From NCBI GenBank assembly GCA_002392545.1, contig DGHF01000176.1, positions 1 through 6,266 on the forward strand: a stretch of DNA of 6,266 nt, given 5' to 3'. The notes below the pieces were generated by a model. The model was not told the DNA's origin and ran no database searches. It worked only from the letters and a program-made list of their open reading frames with translations. Below, piece after piece: positions 1 to 6,166 of the stretch. Every line of letters begins with the position of its first letter. Position 1 is the first letter of the stretch. The stretch comes from Ruminococcus sp. UBA3855. Lineage in GTDB: Bacteria > Bacillota > Clostridia > Oscillospirales > Ruminococcaceae. The position numbers and the translations under genes were made by a program.

Positions 1-264
1 AGTTATGCATACAATCCTGAAACAGGACCAGCTACTATCAGAGCTGGTATTACAGAAGAACCGCTTTCTGTTATCATCAGTTTTATTGATAACGGAAAGC
101 AGTATGACCCGCTTGCCAAACCTGACCCGGATGTGAAGATTCCGCTGAAAGAACGCAAAAAAGGCGGTCTTGGAATTTTCATGGTCAAGAAAACAATGGA
201 TGATGTATCTTACGAGTATAAAGACGGACAGAATATTCTGACAATCATAAAAACTATCAGCTAA
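1..264 (+). CDS. RsbW/SpoIIAB-like ATP-binding regulator, C-terminal part (5' end outside window)
   Basis: This is an open frame from base 1 to the TAA at 262-264, giving 87 residues with no start in the window. It reads as the C-terminal half of a GHKL-fold ATPase of the anti-sigma factor / serine kinase family (RsbW, SpoIIAB). The G1 box appears as IDNGKQYDP (residues 29-37), and a glycine-rich G2 box follows as KKGGLGIFMVKKTMD (53-67). After that comes the usual terminal strand pair ending in NILTIIK. The N box lies upstream and is not seen. Proteins of this family phosphorylate a STAS-domain antagonist or bind a sigma factor in partner-switching circuits; neither partner is in the window. 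The stop is 12 bases before the HlyD-like gene, so it is probably cotranscribed with the export genes. The family call is firm; its role in controlling the exporter is inference. Confidence 0.87.
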   Translation, partial: SYAYNPETGPATIRAGITEEPLSVIISFIDNGKQYDPLAKPDPDVKIPLKERKKGGLGIFMVKKTMDDVSYEYKDGQNILTIIKTIS

Positions 265-270
265 AGGGGG
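263..270 (+). promoter_or_regulatory. Ribosome binding site deciding the start of the HlyD-like gene
   Basis: The purine run AAAGGGGG directly abuts an ATG at 271 and lies six bases before a second in-frame ATG at 277. Zero spacing is not workable, so translation should begin at 277, giving an N-terminus of MAEQQ. The run overlaps the stop codon of the upstream regulator gene, which suggests translational coupling. Confidence 0.7.
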
Positions 271-276
271 ATGCAT

Positions 277-702
277 ATGGCAGAACAGCAGAAAAACAGC
301 ATTTTCCGTCAAAAATCACTGGAAACGATTTCTTCACCGGAACAGCTGACCGATTATCTCCGTGTGACAAATCCAAGTATCTGGGTGATTCTTGCGGCTG
401 TCATTCTTCTTTTAGGCGGTCTGTTCGCATGGAGTACAGTAGGAAATCTGGAAACTATCGCAAACGGTACGGCAGTTGTCGAAAACGGCACAGCACAGAT
501 TATGTTCATTGATACCGACAAAGGTGCAGTATCATCCGGCATGACAGTCCGCATCGGGTCGGAAGAATCTGAAATTTCCATCACAGAACAGGACGAATAT
601 GGAAGATTGATTGCCTATGCTCCTGTATCTGTAACAGACGGAAAATATGATGTGAAAGTCGTAACAGAAAGCATTACTCCTATCAGTTTCCTGCTCAGCT
701 GA
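277..702 (+). CDS. Miniature HlyD/membrane-fusion-like protein of an NHLM-type exporter
   Basis: This 141-residue protein has a cytoplasmic N-terminus, residues 8-33 (SIFRQKSLETISSPEQL and onward), of the type seen at the start of NHLM bacteriocin-system HlyD proteins. One strong transmembrane segment follows at about residues 34-55. The outer part (about 57-141) is beta-rich and contains GTAVVENGTA and SGMTVRIGSE, which resemble pieces of the barrel-sandwich/lipoyl-like domain, and it ends in SITPISFLLS. The long coiled-coil hairpin and much of the beta-barrel of a full HlyD protein (usually well over 200 residues) are absent, with no sign of a frameshift. It lies 13 bases upstream of the C39 transporter gene, so it is likely an accessory subunit of that transporter. 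In a single-membrane cell it would anchor or guide cargo outside the membrane. The start at 277 is preferred over 271 on ribosome-binding-site spacing. Confidence 0.82.
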   Translation: MAEQQKNSIFRQKSLETISSPEQLTDYLRVTNPSIWVILAAVILLLGGLFAWSTVGNLETIANGTAVVENGTAQIMFIDTDKGAVSSGMTVRIGSEESEISITEQDEYGRLIAYAPVSVTDGKYDVKVVTESITPISFLLS

Positions 703-715
703 AAGGAGGTTCACA

Positions 716-2893
716 ATGGCAGAAAAGAAAATCAAGCCGACGATTACCAAAGGCGTGGCAAAAGTTCCGGTTATCATGCAGTTAGAAGCTCTTGAATGCG
801 GAGCGGCTTCTCTGGCAATGGTGATGGCTTATTATGGAAAATGGATTCCATTGGAACAGGTTCGTTATGACTGCGGTGTGTCCCGTGACGGCTCGAATGC
901 GAAAAATATCTATAAAGCCGCTGAAAGCTATGGTTTCAAAGTGGAAGCCTTCCGCCGTTCACCGGAAAGCATCAGAGAAAAGGGAAAATTTCCTTGTATT
1001 ATCCATTGGAATTTCAATCATTTTGTCGTGCTTGACGGTTTCAAGGGAAAATATGCCTGTATCAATGACCCTGCAAAGGGATTTATCAAAGTCACGATGG
1101 AGGAGTTCGACAAGGCTTTTACAGGCGTGACTATCATACCAACTCCAAGTGAAAAATTTGTACCAAGCGGAAAAAGAAAGAGTACGCTCGAATTTGCAAA
1201 AAGTCGTCTTAGTGGGGCAGGTGTGGCAGTTGCCTTTGTCATGCTGACAACAGTCATTTCTTCCTTATTCGGCATTATCAATCCGGTCATGTCCAAAATC
1301 TTCATGGACAGATTGCTGACAGGTCAGAATCGTGAATGGCTGATGCCCTTTATCGGCGTGATGGCAGGTCTTGCTGTTATTCAGTTGGTTGTTGCATGGG
1401 TGCAGGCAATTTATAATCTGAAAATTAACGGCAAAATGTCCGTTATCGGCAGTACCACTTATATGTGGAAAGTCCTGCAAATGCCGATGGAATTTTTCTC
1501 ACAGCGTATGGCAGGCGACATTCAGTCCAGACAGGCAACCAATGCAACTATTGCAAGTACGCTTGTGAATACATTTGCACCGCTGTTGCTGAATACCATC
1601 ATGATGATATTTTATCTGGTACTGATGCTCAAACAAAGCCCGCTTCTGACAGCAATCGGCATTGGTACACTTGCATTGAATATTTTCATGTCCAGAATGA
1701 TTTCTGAAAAGCGTGTCAATATCACGAGAGTGATGCAGAGAGATACAGCAAAATTATCTTCTACAACTGTCGCCGGAATCGAAATGATTGAAACTATCAA
1801 AGCCAGCGGTGCGGAAAACGGATTTTTCCAGAAATGGGCAGGCTATCAGGCTTCTGTCAATGCACAGGCTGTGAAATCTGCAAAGATGAATAATTATCTT
1901 GGCATGATACCATCATTTTTCTCGACATTTGCAAATTATGCAGTCATGGTCATGGGTATCTGGTTCGTCATGAATGGAAAGTTTACTCTTGGTGCATTGC
2001 AGATGTTTCAGGGATTTTTAGGCTCTTTCATGTCACCAGCAATGATGCTTGTCAGTGCAGGACAGACCATTCAGGAAATGCGTACCCAGATGGAGCGTGT
2101 CGAAGATGTTATGCAGTATCCGTCAGATACGAATGTTGTCAATGTTGTTTTTTCAGAAGAGAAACTCAAAAAGCTCAAAGGAAATGTTGAACTGAAACAT
2201 GTGACTTTCGGCTATTCCAAACTTGCTGACCCGCTGATTAAAGATTTCTCCATGACGATGACCCCCGGCAGCAGAGTGGCATTTGTCGGAACTTCCGGCT
2301 GCGGAAAATCGACACTTTCAAAGCTGATTTCCGGTTTATACAATCCGTGGGAAGGTGAAATTCTCTTTGACGGAAAGCCACGTTCTGAAATCAACCGTGC
2401 AGTCATGACAGGTTCGATTGCAGTCGTTGACCAAGATATTACCCTATTTGAGGGAACAATTGCTGATAATATCAAGATGTGGGACGAATCTGTCAAGGAT
2501 TTTGAAATGATTCTTGCTGCCCGTGATGCACAGCTTCATGAAGATATTATGGCTCGTGAAGGCGGTTATCAATATCAGATGACTTCCGGCGGTCGTGACC
2601 TCTCCGGCGGTCAGCGGCAGAGAATGGAAATCGCTCGTGTACTTGCTCAGGACCCGTCTATTATTATTCTCGACGAAGCTACCAGTGCATTAGATGCCAA
2701 GACAGAATTTGAAGTTGTCAAGGCTATCAAGGACAGAGGTATCACCTGTATTGTTATCGCACACAGATTATCGACTATCCGTGACTGTGATGAAATTATC
2801 GTACTCGAAAAGGGAAAAGTCGTGGAGCGTGGCACACATGACGAACTGATGAAACTCGGCGGTACTTATACCGAACTCGTCACAAATGAGTGA
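716..2893 (+). CDS. C39 peptidase-containing ABC transporter (NHLM-type peptidase/permease/ATPase, ABC1)
   Basis: This 725-residue protein has the standard three-part build of a leader-cleaving exporter. Residues 15-145 form a C39 cysteine peptidase with oxyanion Gln22, nucleophile Cys28 (in LEALECGAASLAM), His102 (NFNHFVVLDG) and Asp118 (INDPAKG), so it should be active. Residues about 165-450 hold roughly six membrane helices, the first near 168-190 and the second near 208-230. The ATPase domain has Walker A GTSGCGKST (525-533), signature LSGGQ (629-633), Walker B IIILDE (649-654), D-loop SALD and H-loop His683. It probably cuts precursors after Gly-Gly on the cytoplasmic side and drives the cargo through the membrane. 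AAAGGAGG at 702-709 sets the ATG at 716. The precursors downstream carry matching GG leaders. It corresponds to the NHLM peptidase/permease/ATP-binding family; the exact cargo is inferred from context. Confidence 0.95.
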   Translation: MAEKKIKPTITKGVAKVPVIMQLEALECGAASLAMVMAYYGKWIPLEQVRYDCGVSRDGSNAKNIYKAAESYGFKVEAFRRSPESIREKGKFPCIIHWNFNHFVVLDGFKGKYACINDPAKGFIKVTMEEFDKAFTGVTIIPTPSEKFVPSGKRKSTLEFAKSRLSGAGVAVAFVMLTTVISSLFGIINPVMSKIFMDRLLTGQNREWLMPFIGVMAGLAVIQLVVAWVQAIYNLKINGKMSVIGSTTYMWKVLQMPMEFFSQRMAGDIQSRQATNATIASTLVNTFAPLLLNTIMMIFYLVLMLKQSPLLTAIGIGTLALNIFMSRMISEKRVNITRVMQRDTAKLSSTTVAGIEMIETIKASGAENGFFQKWAGYQASVNAQAVKSAKMNNYLGMIPSFFSTFANYAVMVMGIWFVMNGKFTLGALQMFQGFLGSFMSPAMMLVSAGQTIQEMRTQMERVEDVMQYPSDTNVVNVVFSEEKLKKLKGNVELKHVTFGYSKLADPLIKDFSMTMTPGSRVAFVGTSGCGKSTLSKLISGLYNPWEGEILFDGKPRSEINRAVMTGSIAVVDQDITLFEGTIADNIKMWDESVKDFEMILAARDAQLHEDIMAREGGYQYQMTSGGRDLSGGQRQRMEIARVLAQDPSIIILDEATSALDAKTEFEVVKAIKDRGITCIVIAHRLSTIRDCDEIIVLEKGKVVERGTHDELMKLGGTYTELVTNE

Positions 2894-2901
2894 AGGAGGA
2901 G
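2893..2901 (+). promoter_or_regulatory. Ribosome binding site indicating a TTG start for ABC2
   Basis: AAGGAGGAG begins on the last base of the upstream TGA and lies six bases before TTG at 2908. A GTG at 2890 is in the same frame but would place this ribosome binding site inside the coding sequence and has no good site of its own. Starting at the TTG gives MGWFEKQI, which fits the usual N-terminus of NHLP ABC2 proteins as I recall it. Confidence 0.75.
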
Positions 2902-2907
2902 AGAATT

Positions 2908-5100
2908 TTGGGTTGGTTTGAAAAACAAATTAAACAAAGAAGTGACCTTGACCAGCAGCTTTTTGAAGATTCTTTCTTCCGTGTGGCAGGTGTTATCCTC
3001 GGTGAAAGGACAGCAACACAAATTAGTGATGACAGAATTATCACAAAACAGGCAATTGATGATATTCTGAAATATTATCACTTTAAGCCTGTGGAAATTC
3101 CGAAAAATCTGAAAGAACATGAAGAACAGCTGGATTACTGCCTTCGTCCTCATGGACTGATGAAACGGCAGATTTTATTGGAAGACAACTGGTTTCAGGA
3201 TGCATATGGTTCAATTCTTGCCTATCAGAAAGAAAATGGTGAACCTGTTGCACTCCTTCCGGACAGATTCAGCGGTTATTATTTCATTGACCGGAAAACA
3301 AACAAAAAAGTCAAAATCATGCAGGAAACTGCAAAATTATTTAAACGTGAGGCATATTGTTTCTATAAGCCTCTGCCTCAGCGAAAAATCGGCATTCCGG
3401 ATTTATTACTCTACATGAAAAACTGTATGACAATGAGTGATTCTGTCCTGATTGTCCTGTCAATCCTCGCTGTGACTGGAATCGGAATGCTGATGCCACG
3501 CATTACGAGAGCCTTAACAGGTCCTGTTGCATCAAACGGCAATGCTGGAATGCTCATAGGAATTGCTGTCTGTATGTTGTGTACAGCGATTTCTACACAA
3601 TTATTGACTTCCGTCAAGGGAATGCTCAATTCCAGAATACAAATGAAAACATCTGTCGGAATCCAGTCCGCAATGATGATGAGAATTATGGCACTTCCGG
3701 CGAATTTCTTCCGGAAATACAGTGCCGGTGAATTGACAAGCCGTTCTGCTTCTGTCAATCAGCTTTGTGAATTACTGCTTAGTATGATTGTCGGAACAGG
3801 CTTATCTTCTCTTGCTTCTTTGCTCTATATTACGCAGATTTTCAGCTTTGCGCCTGCACTTGTGATTCCCTCACTGACGATTATTCTGACAACCGTAGTA
3901 TTCAGTACAATTTCTTCTGTTGTGCAGATACAAATCAGCAAAAGACAAATGGAACTCGGTGCAAAAGAATCCGGTATGACTTACAGCATGATTAGCGGTA
4001 TCCAGAAAGTCAAGCTGGCCGGTGCAGAAAAGCGTTTCTTTGCAAGATGGCTGAATCTGTATTCACAAGGGGCTGAACTGATTTATGCTCCGCCGATGTT
4101 TATTAAAATCAATGGCGTTATCACAACGGCAATCGGTCTGATTTCCAATATTGTTCTGTATTATCTGACTGTGCAGAGCGGGATTGACCAGTCGAATTAT
4201 TATGCTTTTACCGCAGCATATGGCGCAGTAATGGGCGCATTCAATTCTTTGGCTGGAATGGCTCTTTCATTCGGCAGAATCAAGCCGATTCTGGAAATGG
4301 CGAAACCTTTCCTCGAAACAGAAGCGGAAGTAGCAGACAATAAAGAAATTGTCACCAAAATTTCCGGCGATATCGAATTGAATAATCTATATTTCAGATA
4401 TAGCGAAAATTCCCCTTATATCGTCAATAACATGTCACTGAAAATCAAATCCGGTGAATATATCGCTATCATTGGCAAAACAGGCTGTGGAAAATCTACC
4501 CTGATGCGCTTGCTGTTAGGATTTGGAAAGCCTGAAAAAGGGGCAATTTACTATGACGGCAAAGACCTGAACAAACTGGATTTAAGCTCTTTAAGAAGAA
4601 AAATCGGTACAGTCATGCAGAGCGGAGGACTGTTTCAGGGGGATATTTATTCCAATATTATCATTTCTGCACCGCATCTGACACTTGATGATGCTTGGGA
4701 AGCTGCTGAAAAAGCCGGTATTGCTGATGACATCCGCTCCATGCCGATGGGAATGCAGACACTTATTTCAGAGGGGCAGGGCGGTATCTCCGGCGGTCAG
4801 AAACAAAGAATCATGATTGCCCGTGCCATTGCACCCAAACCAAAGATTCTCATGTTTGATGAAGCTACCAGTGCATTGGATAACAAAACGCAGAAACAAG
4901 TCAGTGAAGCACTTGATGCAATGGGATGCACCAGAATCGTCATTGCTCACAGACTTTCTACTATCCGGCACTGTGACAGGATTCTTGTGCTTGACAAGGG
5001 CAGTATTATTGAAGACGGAACTTATGAAGAATTGATTCAAAAAGGCGGATATTTCGCTGAACTCGTCGAAAGACAGCGGCTTGATATTCAGCAAACATGA
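2908..5100 (+). CDS. NHLM/NHLP-type bacteriocin export ABC transporter permease/ATPase (ABC2)
   Basis: This 730-residue protein, read from the TTG start, is the second exporter half. Residues 1-165 form a soluble N-terminal region without the C39 catalytic Cys-His-Asp set. It contains EPVALLPDRFSGYYFIDR and ends with FYKPLPQRKIGIPDLL just before the membrane part, a pattern typical of NHLP ABC2 proteins. The first membrane helix is near 179-197 and the permease runs to about 470. The ATPase has Walker A GKTGCGKST (523-531), signature ISGGQ (627-631), Walker B ILMFDE (647-652), D-loop SALD and H-loop His681, all canonical. It follows ABC1 by 14 bases and resembles its ATPase half closely, so a heterodimer is plausible but not shown. 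A longer reading from GTG at 2890 would add six residues and is less likely. Confidence 0.92.
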   Translation: MGWFEKQIKQRSDLDQQLFEDSFFRVAGVILGERTATQISDDRIITKQAIDDILKYYHFKPVEIPKNLKEHEEQLDYCLRPHGLMKRQILLEDNWFQDAYGSILAYQKENGEPVALLPDRFSGYYFIDRKTNKKVKIMQETAKLFKREAYCFYKPLPQRKIGIPDLLLYMKNCMTMSDSVLIVLSILAVTGIGMLMPRITRALTGPVASNGNAGMLIGIAVCMLCTAISTQLLTSVKGMLNSRIQMKTSVGIQSAMMMRIMALPANFFRKYSAGELTSRSASVNQLCELLLSMIVGTGLSSLASLLYITQIFSFAPALVIPSLTIILTTVVFSTISSVVQIQISKRQMELGAKESGMTYSMISGIQKVKLAGAEKRFFARWLNLYSQGAELIYAPPMFIKINGVITTAIGLISNIVLYYLTVQSGIDQSNYYAFTAAYGAVMGAFNSLAGMALSFGRIKPILEMAKPFLETEAEVADNKEIVTKISGDIELNNLYFRYSENSPYIVNNMSLKIKSGEYIAIIGKTGCGKSTLMRLLLGFGKPEKGAIYYDGKDLNKLDLSSLRRKIGTVMQSGGLFQGDIYSNIIISAPHLTLDDAWEAAEKAGIADDIRSMPMGMQTLISEGQGGISGGQKQRIMIARAIAPKPKILMFDEATSALDNKTQKQVSEALDAMGCTRIVIAHRLSTIRHCDRILVLDKGSIIEDGTYEELIQKGGYFAELVERQRLDIQQT

Positions 5101-5115
5101 TAATGAGGTGAGTCT

Positions 5116-5574
5116 ATGACAGAGTTGACAAGATTTAAAAATGCAATCGACAACGATATGAACCTGAGATTACAGTATCTCAAAATATTGGACGGTCTTA
5201 TGGTCGGCGGAGAAGTCACTCCGGAAATGACTTCTGTTGCGGCAAAGAAACTTGGATTCAATATTTCTGCTGATGATTTCAAAAATGAGGTGCAGGATGC
5301 AAAACTCTCAGAAGATGAACTCAACAGCGTGAACGGCGGTGTTTCATCATTTAACAATCATGCACCTGATGGCAGAAAAGTCGGCTGTCCTTATCAGTTC
5401 TATTTCACATGGACGGATTACTGGATAAATAATGACGGAAATTACTGCCCTGTTGGAGGCGTTCATGATTTTGAGGATACCTCTGAAGGAAAAATGTGCC
5501 TGAAATGTCGGCTGGAAATACACGAAAGAGGTTTGATTGATATTTATGACAGAATCGGGAAAGAAATAAAATAA
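5116..5574 (+). CDS. Nif11-like-leader, double-glycine precursor with a 77-residue Cys-containing cargo
   Basis: This 152-residue protein has an acidic, helical leader (1-75) of Nif11-like type, with AKKLGFNISADDFK at 43-56 as in the family, closing with LSEDELNSVNGG. The predicted cut follows Gly75 (ggcggt at 5335-5340) and would be made by the C39 domain of ABC1. The 77-residue cargo has an aromatic stretch FYFTWTDYW (95-103) and cysteines at 91, 111, 128 and 131. Cys128-x-x-Cys131 with Cys111 and His117 could bind a metal. It starts 15 bases after ABC2 behind GAGGTGA, so it is cotranscribed with the exporter. The cargo is long for a classical bacteriocin core and no modifying enzyme is visible. 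I do not recognise the mature product. Its identity as an exported precursor is well supported by leader, motif and position; its activity is unknown. Confidence 0.85.
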   Translation: MTELTRFKNAIDNDMNLRLQYLKILDGLMVGGEVTPEMTSVAAKKLGFNISADDFKNEVQDAKLSEDELNSVNGGVSSFNNHAPDGRKVGCPYQFYFTWTDYWINNDGNYCPVGGVHDFEDTSEGKMCLKCRLEIHERGLIDIYDRIGKEIK

Positions 5575-5625
5575 TTGTGCAATTTTAACAAATTCATGAG
5601 ATGTTCTCTATCAAATTATACAAAA

Positions 5626-5668
5626 ATCGAATTTTCACCAGATTGGTGAATGACAGGCAAAATTCGGT
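5626..5668. repeat. Nested inverted repeats upstream of the second precursor gene (candidate operator)
   Basis: The inner repeat is perfect: TTCACCA (5634-5640), loop GAT, TGGTGAA (5644-5650). An outer pair, ATCGAATTTT (5626-5635) and AAAATTCGGT (5659-5668), is complementary at nine of ten positions. The inner palindrome ends on the first base of the proposed -35 box and the outer arm runs up to the -10 region, which would suit a dimeric regulator. No T-run follows, so it is a poor terminator. Operator function is inference. Confidence 0.5.
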
Positions 5669-5678
5669 ATGATAAAAT
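5650..5678 (+). promoter_or_regulatory. Sigma-A-like promoter for the second precursor gene
   Basis: ATGACA (5650-5655) and TAAAAT (5673-5678) each match the -35 and -10 consensus at five of six positions and are separated by exactly 17 bases. The -10 box ends 33 bases before the ATG at 5712. An alternative -10, TATGAT (5668-5673), overlaps but has a weaker -35 partner. This promoter would let precursors 2 and 3 be expressed apart from the export operon. Confidence 0.6.
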
Positions 5679-5697
5679 AATAGTAGAATCATTTTTC

Positions 5698-5703
5698 AGG
5701 AGG
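5698..5703 (+). promoter_or_regulatory. Ribosome binding site of the second precursor, in a conserved leader block
   Basis: AGGAGG lies eight bases before the ATG at 5712. The surrounding TTTTCAGGAGG (5693-5703) recurs exactly at 6147-6157 before the third precursor, but not before the transporter genes or the first precursor. This suggests that the two genes share a recent origin or are under matched translational control. Confidence 0.75.
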
Positions 5704-5711
5704 CAATCTCA

Positions 5712-6113
5712 ATGGCAAACAATCTCAAACTGAGCGAAGCACTCAAAAAGGAACTTATCAAGGCACAGAGTGCGGAACAGGTCGCTGAAATCATCAAGGC
5801 AGACGGTCAGGAAATCAGCACAGAAGTGGCTGAACAGCTTTATCAGGAATTTGCAAAGCATAATCAGGATACTGTGCTTTCCGTTGATGAGCTGGAATCC
5901 GTTTCCGGCGGTGCAGACCGTGACTGGTCGACAGATGGCTGTGCCGCAACCGTAGAGGGTGGTCATGGTTTCTGTGGGTCAAATGACTATTGTCTATGGT
6001 TTGATGTTACTTATGACCATCAGCCAACACCTTATCATTGCTCCAAATGCGGAGGAATAATGTACGAGTATGGAAAAAAACGCAAGTGTATCAACTGCGG
6101 CGAAATTTCCTAA
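5712..6113 (+). CDS. Double-glycine-leader precursor with a 7-Cys, zinc-ribbon-like cargo
   Basis: This 133-residue protein has a charged helical leader (1-67), rich in Lys, Glu and Ala, closing with LSVDELESVSGG. The predicted cut follows Gly67 (ggcggt at 5907-5912). The leader end matches that of the preceding precursor, but the body of the leader is clearly different. The 66-residue cargo has seven cysteines: 77, 88 and 94 in a Gly/aromatic N-terminal part (DGCAATVEGG, SNDYCLWFDV), then CSKCGG (110-115) and KCINCG (125-130). The last four form a CxxC-x12-CxxC arrangement like a zinc ribbon. It has its own promoter and a strong ribosome binding site. It is probably processed and exported by ABC1/ABC2. 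Whether the cysteines bind metal, form disulfides or are modified cannot be told from sequence, and the mature function is unknown. Confidence 0.83.
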   Translation: MANNLKLSEALKKELIKAQSAEQVAEIIKADGQEISTEVAEQLYQEFAKHNQDTVLSVDELESVSGGADRDWSTDGCAATVEGGHGFCGSNDYCLWFDVTYDHQPTPYHCSKCGGIMYEYGKKRKCINCGEIS

Positions 6114-6151
6114 TAATCTTGCAAAATGCTTTATGTTAATCAATTATTTTC

Positions 6152-6157
6152 AGGAGG
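6152..6157 (+). promoter_or_regulatory. Ribosome binding site deciding the start of the third precursor
   Basis: AGGAGG lies nine bases before ATG 6167 but only three bases before an in-frame ATG at 6161, so 6167 is the likely start. It is part of the 11-base block TTTTCAGGAGG shared with the preceding gene. The 53-base gap before this gene shows no convincing promoter or terminator. Confidence 0.7.
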
Positions 6158-6166
6158 TAAATGCAA

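Noticed and set aside
2675..4877. The 17-base identity GAAGCTACCAGTGCATT in ABC1 (2675-2691) and ABC2 (4861-4877) as a repeat element
   Set aside because: It encodes the conserved EATSAL part of the Walker B/D-loop in both ATPases and reflects paralogy and shared codon use, not a mobile or regulatory repeat.
4768..5094. Long minus-strand open frames opposite the transporter genes and the first precursor
   Set aside because: They are antisense to well-supported genes, show no family features and have no ribosome binding sites. They follow from the coding bias of the plus strand.
5205..5211. Gly31-Gly32 (MVGG) in precursor 1 as an alternative cleavage site
   Set aside because: It lies inside the leader before the Nif11-like segment and lacks the ELxxV context. 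Gly74-Gly75 is the convincing site.
5571..5590. AATTG-TG-CAATT hairpin followed by TTT just after precursor 1, as a possible terminator
   Set aside because: The stem is only five A/T-rich pairs with a two-base loop and a very short T-run. It is too weak to call a terminator.
5585..5614. Second possible promoter, TTAACA with TATCAA at an 18-base spacer
   Set aside because: The -10 matches only four of six and the spacing is not ideal. The promoter at 5650-5678 is clearly better, and AT-rich DNA gives such matches by chance.
6114..6166. Separate promoter before the third precursor (TTGCAA with AATTAT)
   Set aside because: Both boxes match only four of six. The simpler reading is cotranscription with the second precursor.
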